NCBI RefSeq assembly: GCF_011694515.1
Contig: NZ_CP050192.1
Span: forward strand, 4,486,521 to 4,550,520
Source of the DNA: Mycobacterium sp. DL592
Lineage (GTDB): Bacteria > Actinomycetota > Actinomycetes > Mycobacteriales > Mycobacteriaceae
DNA: 64,000 nt
Reading direction: 5' to 3'
Below the pieces are notes generated by a model. That model was not told where the DNA came from. It saw only the letters and a program-made list of their open reading frames with translations, and searched no databases. Shown piece after piece: positions 56,220-64,000 of this stretch (position 1 is its first letter; each line of letters begins with the position of its first letter). Both the position numbers and the translations under genes were made by a program.

Positions 56220-56924
56220 TCACGCCGGCGGAGTGATCTTGGTCTTCTCGTCGATCAGGTTGGCAGCATCGATGATCACGCCCTGCTGACCGTCGATGGC
56301 ATCGCCATTGAGTTGAAGGACGAACAACCCGTCCTTGGCGGGGACCACGACCGTCTTCTGTGCGGCGATGCGCTGCTGACCATCCTTGGTGTAGGTGCCC
56401 GCCGACTGAACCGCGTCGAATCCGGACAGCGAGGTCTTGGTCGGCTCGGTCACCGGCTTGTAGTCCGGCAGAGCCTTCAACTGGTTCGGCGCGTACTCGA
56501 GAATCTTTGCGGCATCGACGTTTCCGGTCAGCTTCGAGGCGATCGCATACATGTACGGCGGATCGTTCGGGTCCTGCGGCTTGTCGTAGATGATCGCCCC
56601 GTACGCCCAGTCCGGCGTCTTGTCACCGGCGAGACTCCAATCCGGGGGGAACGGAAAATCGAACTTCGGCGTTCCGGCCTGGTTGGGCTTTATCGGCGTC
56701 TCAGCGATGTTGTTCTGGGTGATGTACTCGTTGATCGTCATCGCGGCACCGGTGGCGGGCGCGGCACTGGAGCTCGGGACTGCGCTCGATGATGCGACCA
56801 CAGTGGCCGAGGTCGACGCCGTCTCGGTCTTCTCGGTCTTAGTGGCGGACGAACAACCGACCAGCAGGAGACCTACCGATACGGTTGCGAGTCCCATGGT
56901 CGTCACGGCCGCAATGCTCTTCAT
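56220..56924 (-). CDS. LpqN/LpqT-family lipoprotein
   Basis: A 234-residue lipoprotein with lipobox LLVGC, a Ser/Thr/Ala-rich linker (about 40 residues) and the LpqN/LpqT domain: INEYITQNNI, FPFPPDWSLAG, YDKPQDPNDPPY and a closing DAANLIDEKTKI. Mycobacterial LpqN binds trehalose mycolate carriers, but members differ in role. AAGGAGAAGG precedes ATG 56924. It is divergent from the lipase gene. Confidence 0.88.
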   Translation of the reverse strand: MKSIAAVTTMGLATVSVGLLLVGCSSATKTEKTETASTSATVVASSSAVPSSSAAPATGAAMTINEYITQNNIAETPIKPNQAGTPKFDFPFPPDWSLAGDKTPDWAYGAIIYDKPQDPNDPPYMYAIASKLTGNVDAAKILEYAPNQLKALPDYKPVTEPTKTSLSGFDAVQSAGTYTKDGQQRIAAQKTVVVPAKDGLFVLQLNGDAIDGQQGVIIDAANLIDEKTKITPPA

Positions 56925-57145
56925 CGGTCGCCTTCTCCTTCGGTCGCGTGCTGAGCAGAGAATAGGCAACGACAAGGCAGGACTGGCCGGATTTCCCGCC
57001 TGCTCCCGGCAGTAGTTTCGAGCGCAATCACATTGGGGGGCGCGCGGATTCGACCAGCAAATCGCGTCCCATTCCCTTCACCCGCTACGCCTGTCGCATG
57101 AGCCCGGCGCGTACGACTCAGCAAGGCGCAGCTCGGTCGTCTGAA

Positions 57146-57161
57146 TTGACGAGATCGTCAA
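57146..57161. promoter_or_regulatory. TTGACGA/TCGTCAA operator candidate before the lipase gene
   Basis: TTGACGAGATCGTCAA has perfect 7-bp arms around a 2-nt centre. It lies 79 nt before the lipase ATG, followed by TACGAT, a possible -10 box. The surrounding 315-nt gap (56925-57239) shared with the lipoprotein gene shows no gene; apart from this palindrome and the ribosome binding sites I see nothing in it. Confidence 0.5.
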
Positions 57162-57239
57162 CTACGATGGCGGCGATCGGAGGTCATGACGCATGCCAAT
57201 CCAGGCCATCCGCACCCTGCAGCGCGGCGGGGAGCTCTG

Positions 57240-58334
57240 ATGACCGCAGAGTCCGCCGCCGCGCACGTGCTGGCCGATATCGCCAAGTTTCCGCTGCGGA
57301 TCGGGGCTCACGCGGCCCGCAGTGGAGTCGAGACCGGACTACATCTCGGTGCAAATGTGGTGGCAGCCGGCGTGAAAGTCGGCGAAGAGGTCGAACGGCC
57401 CGCGGTGGCGGCGATGCGGGCCGCGGGTATCAAGGCCGACTCGGTGCTGACCGCGGGCGGCACAAAGGTGGACTACGACTTCTTCGCCGGGGTGACACCG
57501 GAGATCATCAACCCCGGTGGAACGCTGCCCGGCGCCAACGAGTGGGATCGTCCAATGTCAAAGACACATCCCAACCCGGTTGTACTCATGCACGGCACCG
57601 CCGGCGGCGCCCAGACCAACTGGGGTGCTTATGTTCCGTTGCTCGTCGAGCAGGGTTTCTCGCCGTTCACGATGACGTTCGGCGCGGCCAAGGGCGCACC
57701 TTGGCCGCTGTCGGCGCTGGGCGGGATGGCGCCCATCGAGGACTCGGCGGCTGAGTTCGGCGTGTTCGTCGACAAAGTGCTCAAGGCCACGGGCGCGAAA
57801 CAGGTTGACGTCGTTGGCCATTCGCAGGGCACAATCGTTCCGGAGTACTACGCGAAATTCCTCGGTGGAGCCGCCAAGATCCGCACCTACGTCTCGCTGG
57901 CACCGCTATGGCAGGGCACCGAGGTGTTCACCAACAAGCTGATCGGGACGGTCGAGTTCCACGTCGCACTCGACGCCGCCCACCACGTGCATTTCGCCTC
58001 TGCGCAACAGATGATCCGCGGGTCGGAATTCATCGAGAAGCTCAATTCCCATGGCGGACCGTATGTTCCGGGTATCCGCTACGTCAACATATCCACCCGC
58101 TACGACGAGTTCGTCCGGCCCTACACCAGCGGCCAGGTTCCGGGCGGACCCAAGGACGACGTCGTCAACGTCGTAGTCCAGGACACCTGCTCCGACGACT
58201 TCAGCGACCACTTGGCCATTGCCGGCTCCCGCCGTGCGGCAACCATGGTGCTCAACGCCCTCGACGGCAGTGCCGATCCCGCGCACGGCCCGCGCGAGGT
58301 GCCGTGCGAACTGGTGCCCCCGATTCTGGGCTGA
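57240..58334 (+). CDS. Alpha/beta-hydrolase lipase (class 2 / LipA-EstA type)
   Basis: A 364-residue lipase. The oxyanion segment is VVLMHGTAGGAQTNWGAY, the nucleophile Ser is in VVGHSQGT, and Asp and His come from the C-terminal half (RYDEFVRPY, DHLAIAGS). About 100 residues precede the domain, with an amphipathic helix (HAARSGVETGLHLGANVVAAGVKVG, outlined) but no signal peptide. It probably hydrolyses triacylglycerol or similar esters. GGGGAG lies 9 nt before ATG 57240; an ATG at 57186 is less likely. Confidence 0.85.
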   Translation: MTAESAAAHVLADIAKFPLRIGAHAARSGVETGLHLGANVVAAGVKVGEEVERPAVAAMRAAGIKADSVLTAGGTKVDYDFFAGVTPEIINPGGTLPGANEWDRPMSKTHPNPVVLMHGTAGGAQTNWGAYVPLLVEQGFSPFTMTFGAAKGAPWPLSALGGMAPIEDSAAEFGVFVDKVLKATGAKQVDVVGHSQGTIVPEYYAKFLGGAAKIRTYVSLAPLWQGTEVFTNKLIGTVEFHVALDAAHHVHFASAQQMIRGSEFIEKLNSHGGPYVPGIRYVNISTRYDEFVRPYTSGQVPGGPKDDVVNVVVQDTCSDDFSDHLAIAGSRRAATMVLNALDGSADPAHGPREVPCELVPPILG

Positions 58335-58338
58335 GCGG

Positions 58339-59001
58339 CTATGCGGTGCGTCGCCGGCCCAAGACCACAACGAGGATGAGTAGGGCGAGCGCGGCGAGGC
58401 CTGCCACGGCGTACTTCGTCGCGGCAGTACCCCCTGCCAACTCCAGCAGGTCGATGGGCTCCGGTTCGGGGGCAGCGGCCGGCGTCGGACGCGGGGCCGG
58501 CTCGGCCGCCGGGGTGGTCGCGGCGACGGGCTCCACGACCGCGTCGGCCGGCGCCTTACCTTCACCGAGCTTGGCCTCCAGCGCGTCGACGAACTGTCCG
58601 AGCAGTTTCTCCGAAACCTGTTGGAGCATGCTGCTGCCGAACTGAGCGAGCTTCCCGACGATCTTGAGGTCGGTGTCGACACTGACACGGGTGCTCTGAC
58701 CCGCCTCGTGCAGCTGAAGGGTGACGACCGCCGCGGCATTGCCGGTCCCACGCGCCTCCTTGCCGCGTCCGTCGATCAGCGCGCGGTGTGCGACCTCGTC
58801 GCGTTCCAGGAAGTGCGCCTTGCCGTTGAACTCACTGGTGACCGGACCCACTTTGACCTTCACCTTGCCGATGAAGTCGTCACCCTCGCGGCCCACCAAC
58901 TGCGCGCCAGGCATCAACGGGACAACCTGCTCCATATCGCTGAGCACGGCCCAGGCCTGCTCGATCGGAACGCTGACGGTGAATTCGTTGGCGATCTTCA
59001 T
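58339..59001 (-). CDS. coxG: CoxG-family SRPBCC protein with C-terminal membrane anchor
   Basis: A 220-residue protein. The SRPBCC/CoxG domain spans 1-145: IANEFTVSVPIEQAWAVLSD, MPGAQLVG and VKVKVGPVTSEFNGKAHF. A Pro/Ala linker follows, then a single helix (YAVAGLAALALLILVVVLG) ending in basic residues. CoxG proteins recruit CO dehydrogenase to the membrane or handle quinone-like ligands. ATG 59001 overlaps the XdhC stop (ATGA). No CO dehydrogenase structural gene is in the window. Confidence 0.85.
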   Translation of the reverse strand: MKIANEFTVSVPIEQAWAVLSDMEQVVPLMPGAQLVGREGDDFIGKVKVKVGPVTSEFNGKAHFLERDEVAHRALIDGRGKEARGTGNAAAVVTLQLHEAGQSTRVSVDTDLKIVGKLAQFGSSMLQQVSEKLLGQFVDALEAKLGEGKAPADAVVEPVAATTPAAEPAPRPTPAAAPEPEPIDLLELAGGTAATKYAVAGLAALALLILVVVLGRRRTA

Positions 59002-60140
59002 GGGGTCTCCTCATCGGTGGTGTCGTCGTCATGGTGAATCCGGCCTGCGATGTCTGACAGTGGACGCCCGCCGCCACCCCACTGCCGGGCGATGATCTCC
59101 GCGGCGATTGACACCGCGGTCTCTTGTGGTGTGCGCGCGCCCAGATCCAGTCCGATCGGGCTCGCCAGCCGGCTCAGCTCGGCGTCGGTCAGGCCTGCGT
59201 CACGCAGCCGGGCCAGCCGGTCGTCGTGGGTGCGGCGCGAGCCCATCGCCCCGATGTAGCCCACGTCGAGGCGCAGCGCCACCTCCAGCAGTGGGACATC
59301 GAACTTGGCGTCGTGGGTGAGCACGCAGATGACCGTGCGGGCATCGACGGCCCCTGCGTCGGCCTGCTCCGACAGGTAGCGGTGCGGCCAGTCCACGACT
59401 ACCTCGTCGGCGGTGGGGAATCGCGCACTGGTCGCGAAAACCGGCCGCGCGTCGCACACCGTCACCCGATAGCCGAGGAACGAACCCTGTTGAGCCACCG
59501 CGGCGGCGAAGTCGATCGCGCCGAAGACCAGCATCCGCGGGCGCGGTGCGTGGCTGGCAACGAACACCTCCATCCCTTCGCCGCGGCGCTGCCCGTCGGG
59601 GCCGTAGGTCAACACCTCGCTCCGTCCGGCCGCCAGCAACCCCCGTGCGTCGTCGGTGACCGCGTTGTCGGCGCGTTCCGATCCCAGCGTCCCTTCGACC
59701 CGCTCAGGCTCGATGACCAGCCGCCGGCCGATCCGCGCGGCGTCGTCGTGGCTGATCACAGTCGCGACCGCGACGGGGCGATGACCGTTGATCGCGTCGA
59801 CGACACTGTCGATGTGGGGAAAAGTATTGCGCGACAACGGTTCCACAAACACGTCGAGAACTCCGCCACAGGTGAGTCCGACGGCGAAGGCGTCGTCGTC
59901 GCTGACACCATAGCGCTGCAGTCGGGGCACACCGGTCTCGACGACCTCCACGGCGCTCTCGTAGACCGCACCCTCCACGCAGCCGCCGGACACCGACCCG
60001 GCGACCGAGCCGTCGGGCGCCACCACCATCGCGGCACCGGGCTGCCGTGGCGCCGAACGGAAAGTGCGCACGACAGTAGCCAGGCCGGCGGTTTCGCCGG
60101 ACCGCCAGATCGCGACGAGTTCCGCGAGGACGTCCTGCAC
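58998..60140 (-). CDS. xdhC: XdhC/CoxI-family molybdenum cofactor chaperone
   Basis: A 380-residue protein with an N-terminal XdhC_CoxI domain (ATVVRTFRSAPRQPGAAM, SVSGGCVEGAVYE with the conserved Cys) and a C-terminal Rossmann domain (LVFGAIDFAAAVA, YIGAMGSRRTHDDR). Members protect and insert sulfurated molybdenum cofactor into xanthine or CO dehydrogenase-type enzymes. The start is GTG 60140. It resembles Rv0376c, which lies in the CO dehydrogenase cluster of M. tuberculosis. Confidence 0.9.
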   Translation of the reverse strand: MQDVLAELVAIWRSGETAGLATVVRTFRSAPRQPGAAMVVAPDGSVAGSVSGGCVEGAVYESAVEVVETGVPRLQRYGVSDDDAFAVGLTCGGVLDVFVEPLSRNTFPHIDSVVDAINGHRPVAVATVISHDDAARIGRRLVIEPERVEGTLGSERADNAVTDDARGLLAAGRSEVLTYGPDGQRRGEGMEVFVASHAPRPRMLVFGAIDFAAAVAQQGSFLGYRVTVCDARPVFATSARFPTADEVVVDWPHRYLSEQADAGAVDARTVICVLTHDAKFDVPLLEVALRLDVGYIGAMGSRRTHDDRLARLRDAGLTDAELSRLASPIGLDLGARTPQETAVSIAAEIIARQWGGGGRPLSDIAGRIHHDDDTTDEETP

Positions 60141-60255
60141 GGCATCAAACGTAGGCGACGGACCCCGGACCCGGCACCCGCGGGGTCGGCGAAATCCTAA
60201 GCGAAGTGCTGAAATCTCAGCCGGATTACGGGGTCTGGCACCGCCTCGGTCATGA

Positions 60256-61284
60256 TCACGCCAGCATGACCACCGCGGCGTAGCCGTCGTGATCACCGGT
60301 ACTCGCCGCCCGGGTTGAATACGTGTTGCCCAGGTTCACCAGACCCAGATCGGTACCCCCGGCGCGGACCAGACCGGCCCGCAATGCCTCCCGTGCAGTG
60401 CGGAACGACACGTACAGATGTTTGGGCAGAAGCTGATACAGCCCGACCCGCTCGCGACTGAACGACGCCGTCCACACATACCCTGTCCCGCCGGGAAGCG
60501 GCGCAGGACCGAAAACCCGGCCATGGTTGTTGGGCAGCAGGAAGTTTCCGTCTGAATACGCCTGCAGGGTGGCGGCGGGCAATTGGGTGTAGACGACCCC
60601 GTCGATGATTCCGGTGAAGCCGGTGCTGTGGATCGACACGCTGGGGAACCCCGCCGCGGCCATCGCGGCATCGAGCCGCTGGATGGACTGCGCCACCGAG
60701 GTCGACGTCGAATCGACGATGACGATGTTGATCGGCTCGTAGAGCGTCTTACATCCGTGCTTTACTCCGCCCCAGTCAGCGACCTGGTTGCCGGACTGCA
60801 GCATCCACTTCCCGATGTCGCCGTACGGCGTGTGGGCGGCGTCGGTGGCCGAGGGCGGCTCGACGGTGACGACCCCGCCGGCAGGCACGTGCCAGCTGGC
60901 GACCCAGTCGAGGGCCTCCGAGATATCGCTGGGCGTGGGCCCGCTGACCCGCGGAGCCGCGCGGGCGGCGGTAGTCGTCGTGGCGTGGACGGCGGTGACC
61001 ACCGACGCCGACGGGGCTCTGCGGGTCCCGCCCGCGACGACGGGTGTCCGGGAGGGCGGCGCGACCGCTGCGGCAGGCTCAGCCGTGGTGCGCCGGGTAC
61101 GCGCGGTCGCAGCGGCGGCTCTGGCGGTCGGACCTGCCGAATGCGCCGCGGCGCCGACCGACGAGCCCGACGCCGAGCCAACGTCTGCTGCTGCGGCCCC
61201 GTGGCCGGTCGCGAGAACGGCCGCACCCAGCCCGAACGTCACGGCGGCGGCGTACAACCACGACTTGGATGTCGCTCGCCGCAT
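60256..61284 (-). CDS. Secreted alanine/threonine-rich protein of a mycobacterial family
   Basis: A 342-residue exported protein. The signal (KSWLYAAAVTFGLGAAVL) is cut near GAAAAD. A low-complexity Ala/Thr/Arg linker runs to about 120. A folded domain of ~220 residues follows (GKWMLQSGNQVADWGG, LYEPINIVIVDSTSTS, RLDAAMAAAGFPSVSIHSTG). The domain looks like a known mycobacterial exported family without assigned function. The long low-complexity tract could be glycosylated. ATG 61284. Confidence 0.75.
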   Translation of the reverse strand: MRRATSKSWLYAAAVTFGLGAAVLATGHGAAAADVGSASGSSVGAAAHSAGPTARAAAATARTRRTTAEPAAAVAPPSRTPVVAGGTRRAPSASVVTAVHATTTTAARAAPRVSGPTPSDISEALDWVASWHVPAGGVVTVEPPSATDAAHTPYGDIGKWMLQSGNQVADWGGVKHGCKTLYEPINIVIVDSTSTSVAQSIQRLDAAMAAAGFPSVSIHSTGFTGIIDGVVYTQLPAATLQAYSDGNFLLPNNHGRVFGPAPLPGGTGYVWTASFSRERVGLYQLLPKHLYVSFRTAREALRAGLVRAGGTDLGLVNLGNTYSTRAASTGDHDGYAAVVMLA

Positions 61285-61339
61285 GTCAGTGCTCCACGGG
61301 TCATCCGGACCGGTCGTGCAGGAGCATACGGGCAGAGCT

Positions 61340-61356
61340 GTGCGCCGATGGCGCAC
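61340..61356 (-). terminator. Hairpin terminator candidate after the nhaA gene
   Basis: GTGCGCC-GAT-GGCGCAC is a perfect 7-bp stem with a 3-nt loop, 16 nt beyond the nhaA stop on the minus strand. It has no U-tract. Confidence 0.45.
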
Positions 61357-61371
61357 TCGGGCAACTCCGGC

Positions 61372-63186
61372 TCAGCGGGCCCGGGTGGCCTCCAGCGCGC
61401 GAATCAGACTGGCCGAGTCATAGGGACCCTTGTGCCGGATCCCGTTGACGAAGAACGTCGGCGTCCCATTGAGGTCCATCACCTCGGCGTCCTGTGCGTC
61501 GTCCTCGACGCGGTGCAACACCCTGGCCGAGTGCACGTCGTCGTCGAACTGTGCGATGTCGCAGCCGACCTGGTCGGCGTAGCGATAGATGTGCTGCCAC
61601 TCCAGGTAGTCCTGGAACTCGAACATCGTGCTGGCCATCTCGAAGAACTTGCCCTGCAACGCGGCCGCTTCGCTGGCGCGTGCGGCATCCCCCGATCGCG
61701 GATGCACCCTCTCCAACGGCAAATGCCGCCATACGTAACGTAATTCGTCGCCGAAGTGCGCCCGGACCTCGTCGATCGAACCGGTCGCCCGGCTGCAGAA
61801 CGGGCATTCGAAGTCGCCGTACTCGACCAACGTCAGGGGAGCATCGACGCGGCCGCGGATGTGGTCGCGCCCGGGCTCGACGTCGCGCACCAGCTTGAGC
61901 CCCACCGGGACCGGGGGGCTCAGCCGGTCGGTGAGCCGGAAGATGGCCCAGCCCAACGTGAATGCCAACACCGACGCGACCAGTACGCCCACCCGGGCCA
62001 GATCCTGCGACCTCGGGTCCTTGATGGCGATGTCGACGATGAACAGCGCGATGGTGAATCCGATACCGGAGAGCGCGGCGCCGCCTGCGACCCGCCGCAG
62101 GCTCAGCCCCGGCGCCAACCGGCCGAATCCGGAGCGCTGGACCAACCAGGTGGCGCCGGTGATGCCGATCAGCTTGCCGGCCACTAGGCCGACGACCACA
62201 CCCCAGGTCAACGGGGAACCCACGGCTTCGGCGATGGTCGAGGAATCCAGGTGGACTCCCGCGTTGGCCAGCGCGAAGACCGGCAGCACCCCGAACGACA
62301 CGTAGGGGCCGAACGCGGTCACGAGTCGCTCGTTGATCGAGATGGAGTCGCGCAGGCTGCGGGTGGCGGCCCGGGCGTACTGCGAGTTGGGCGACTGCCG
62401 GAACGCCCGGATCACCTCGACGGCCGCCTCGACCCGCTGGCGCTCCGGCGTGAACACCGGGATGACAAGGGCGACGGCAACTCCCGCCAGCGTCGGGTGC
62501 ACTCCCCCGGCGAACAACGCCAGCCACAGCCCGACGGCCAGGACGGAATACCCCGGCCCGCGCGCCGCCGCGGGCAGATACCGCACACCGATCAGGCCGG
62601 CCAGCAGCACGACGGCGACCAGCAGGGGAACCACCCGGATCTTCTCGGAGTAGAACAGCGCGATCGCCACCAGGGCGCCGACATCGTCGACGACCGCCAA
62701 CGTCAGCAGGAAGGTCCGCAATCGCGCCGGGTACTTCGGGGCGATGATCGCCAACGCACCGACCAGGAAGGCGGTGTCGGTCGAGATGACCACACCCCAC
62801 GCGCGGGCGTCGTCTCCGGACGGGTTGAACAGCAGGAAGATCAACGCGGGCAACGTCAGCCCGGCGAGCGCGGCCACCACGGGAACCATCGCGCGAGAAC
62901 GCTCGGTGAGCTCACCAATGGTGAACTGCGCCTTGACCTCCAGGCCGACGATGAAGAAGAAGAACGCCATCAGGGCGTCGTTGACCAGCTCCTTGACGGT
63001 CAGCTCGGCGTGCATGTTGCCGACACTGAGCCCTACCGAAGTCTCCCAGAACTCTGAATAGGTGTGCGCCCAGGGCGAATTCGCCCACAGCACGGCCACC
63101 AGGGTGAACGTCAGCAGTAGCGCGGCTGCGGCATTCTCGCCGAAGCGTTTGGCGGTCGGGTCCCGACCGACTCGTGATGCCCTCAC
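61372..63186 (-). CDS. nhaA: NhaA Na+/H+ antiporter fused to a DsbA/thioredoxin domain
   Basis: A 604-residue fusion. Residues ~1-400 are NhaA: FFFFIVGLEVK, ISTDTAFLVGAL, the essential Asp pair in LAVVDDVGALVAI, and GGAALSGIGFTIALFI. Residues ~430-604 form a DsbA-like thioredoxin domain with CPFC in YGDFECPFCSRATG and a cis-Pro loop NGTPTFFVNG. The antiporter exports Na+ for pH and salt control. The redox domain would face one side of the membrane; its job is unknown. GTG 63186 overlaps the GH76 stop by 4 nt. Confidence 0.92.
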   Translation of the reverse strand: MRASRVGRDPTAKRFGENAAAALLLTFTLVAVLWANSPWAHTYSEFWETSVGLSVGNMHAELTVKELVNDALMAFFFFIVGLEVKAQFTIGELTERSRAMVPVVAALAGLTLPALIFLLFNPSGDDARAWGVVISTDTAFLVGALAIIAPKYPARLRTFLLTLAVVDDVGALVAIALFYSEKIRVVPLLVAVVLLAGLIGVRYLPAAARGPGYSVLAVGLWLALFAGGVHPTLAGVAVALVIPVFTPERQRVEAAVEVIRAFRQSPNSQYARAATRSLRDSISINERLVTAFGPYVSFGVLPVFALANAGVHLDSSTIAEAVGSPLTWGVVVGLVAGKLIGITGATWLVQRSGFGRLAPGLSLRRVAGGAALSGIGFTIALFIVDIAIKDPRSQDLARVGVLVASVLAFTLGWAIFRLTDRLSPPVPVGLKLVRDVEPGRDHIRGRVDAPLTLVEYGDFECPFCSRATGSIDEVRAHFGDELRYVWRHLPLERVHPRSGDAARASEAAALQGKFFEMASTMFEFQDYLEWQHIYRYADQVGCDIAQFDDDVHSARVLHRVEDDAQDAEVMDLNGTPTFFVNGIRHKGPYDSASLIRALEATRAR

Positions 63187-64000
63187 TGGGACACCGTGTG
63201 TGCGGCCTCCATCAGCATCCATCCTGACAGCTGCACAGACAGGTCGCGCTCCGGTGTCGCCGACGAGTTCACCGCGCCCTCGACGAACTGCGCCTCCTTG
63301 CCACCGACGGCGGGGACCTCGGCGGTCTGGTCCCAGAAGGCACCGAAGAGCGGCAACCCCTCGACGCTCTGGCGGTTGTCCCATGCCGCTTGCGCCGACG
63401 CCAGCACGATCCTGCGGGCGGTGTCGCGGGCAGCGACGTCCTCGGCGGAGTCACCCGGCAAGTCGGTCGCCGTCAGCGCCAGATAGCGGGCGGTGATCCC
63501 GGCGAACAGGCCGCCGTCGCCGCCGCCCGCCCCCTTGATCACGCCGCCAGGGGCCATGTGCGCGTCGATCGCCGCGACCAGTCGCCGCACCCGGGCCGGG
63601 TGCCGCGCGTCGGAGGTTCGCACCGCCAGTTCGGTTTCCAGGCCCAGCACCACGCCCTGGCAGTAGGTGTACTGGGCGCGCACCAGCGAGCCCGCCTTGA
63701 TGCCGTCGAACACCAGATGGGTCTCGGGATCGATCAGCGTCTCGTCGATCCAGTCGGCCATCTGCTGAGCACGACGCAACCGGTCGCCGAAGCGGGCCAA
63801 GAAGATTCCGGCCGGGCCGTTGGCGGGCGCGTTGAAGAACTGATCCTGCTTGCGCCAGGGGATTCCGCCGCCGTCCTCGGGGACCCAGGATTTCACGAAC
63901 TGCTCGGAGAGGGTCTTGAGAGCACGCTCGCGTTCGACACCGGCGAGCCGGCCGGCACGTTCCAATGCCAGCGCCAGCCACGCCATGTCGTCGTAGTAAC
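63183..64000 (-). CDS. Glycoside hydrolase family 76 (alpha-1,6-mannanase-like), 5' end beyond window
   Basis: The 271 visible C-terminal codons begin in YYDDMAWLALAL, whose Asp-Asp pair is the catalytic signature of GH76. Further blocks are WKTREQD-like GGGIPWRKQDQFFNA, ANGPAGIFLARF and a C-terminal AFWDQTAEVPA region. It matches the Rv0365c position next to Rv0364 in M. tuberculosis. Probable substrates are alpha-1,6-mannan chains (mannan or lipomannan). Its stop overlaps the nhaA start. Confidence 0.85.
   Translation of the reverse strand, partial: YYDDMAWLALALERAGRLAGVERERALKTLSEQFVKSWVPEDGGGIPWRKQDQFFNAPANGPAGIFLARFGDRLRRAQQMADWIDETLIDPETHLVFDGIKAGSLVRAQYTYCQGVVLGLETELAVRTSDARHPARVRRLVAAIDAHMAPGGVIKGAGGGDGGLFAGITARYLALTATDLPGDSAEDVAARDTARRIVLASAQAAWDNRQSVEGLPLFGAFWDQTAEVPAVGGKEAQFVEGAVNSSATPERDLSVQLSGWMLMEAAHTVSQ

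Overview
The window is chromosomal DNA of a mycobacterium, most like a fast-growing Mycolicibacterium related to M. smegmatis. GC content is high, GTG starts and 1-4 nt (ATGA/GTGA) gene overlaps are frequent, and many genes are mycobacterial signatures: pknG with glnX and glnH, F420-dependent fgd1, lpqL, mutT3, metZ, the CDF exporter zitA, and LpqN/T-type lipoproteins. Neighbour pairs match M. tuberculosis blocks Rv0427c-Rv0406c, Rv0391-Rv0389 and Rv0357c-Rv0365c (recalled, not searched). The last block has the opposite relative orientation to the first two.

Layout. 1-5.9 kb: end of a GNAT gene, xthA, an MDR oxidoreductase, two small unknown genes, an MgtC/DUF4010 membrane protein and a DHA2 efflux pump. 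6.0-7.0 kb: a DUF559/AbiEi-like nuclease gene bracketed by two 57-bp hairpin repeats. 7.07-10.26 kb: TPP riboswitch, thiC, thiD, alpha/beta hydrolase, terminator. 10.3-18.1 kb: flavin monooxygenase, small membrane protein, APC permease with a structured leader, uracil/xanthine permease ending in a palindromic repeat, lpqL, and a YraQ/TIGR03943 permease pair. 18.1-22.2 kb: second TPP-riboswitch operon thiO-thiS-thiG-SGNH hydrolase, divergent thiE, then mutT3. 22.4-27.0 kb: the glnX-glnH-pknG amino-acid sensing operon, with a triplicated 33-bp start region in glnH. 27.0-32.2 kb: fgd1-pta-ackA-CtaG-like gene.

32.3-38.8 kb: MBL hydrolase, an overlapping GNAT plus three luciferase-like monooxygenase operon, SGNH lipoprotein, SDR. 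38.8-42.6 kb: purT, membrane protein, rhodanese, metZ, unknown. 42.6-47.1 kb: AAA ATPase, MarR regulator, MMPL transporter, membrane protein. 47.1-55.5 kb: thioesterase, purA, Rv0358-like gene, site-2 protease, TetR, zitA, DUF3151, Rv0361-like gene, fba, DedA. 55.6-63.2 kb: an accessory stretch of secreted proteins and lipoproteins, a lipase, CoxG/XdhC, an alanine-rich secreted protein and an NhaA-thioredoxin fusion. The window ends inside a GH76 gene.

The main themes are thiamine synthesis (both operons riboswitch-controlled, each ending in a hydrolase of unknown role), nitrogen/amino-acid sensing through PknG, acetate overflow, sulfur and purine metabolism, and zinc export. The best candidate for an undescribed system is the nuclease gene framed by hairpin repeats at 5999-7018. 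No rRNA, tRNA, CRISPR array, prophage or intact insertion sequence was seen.
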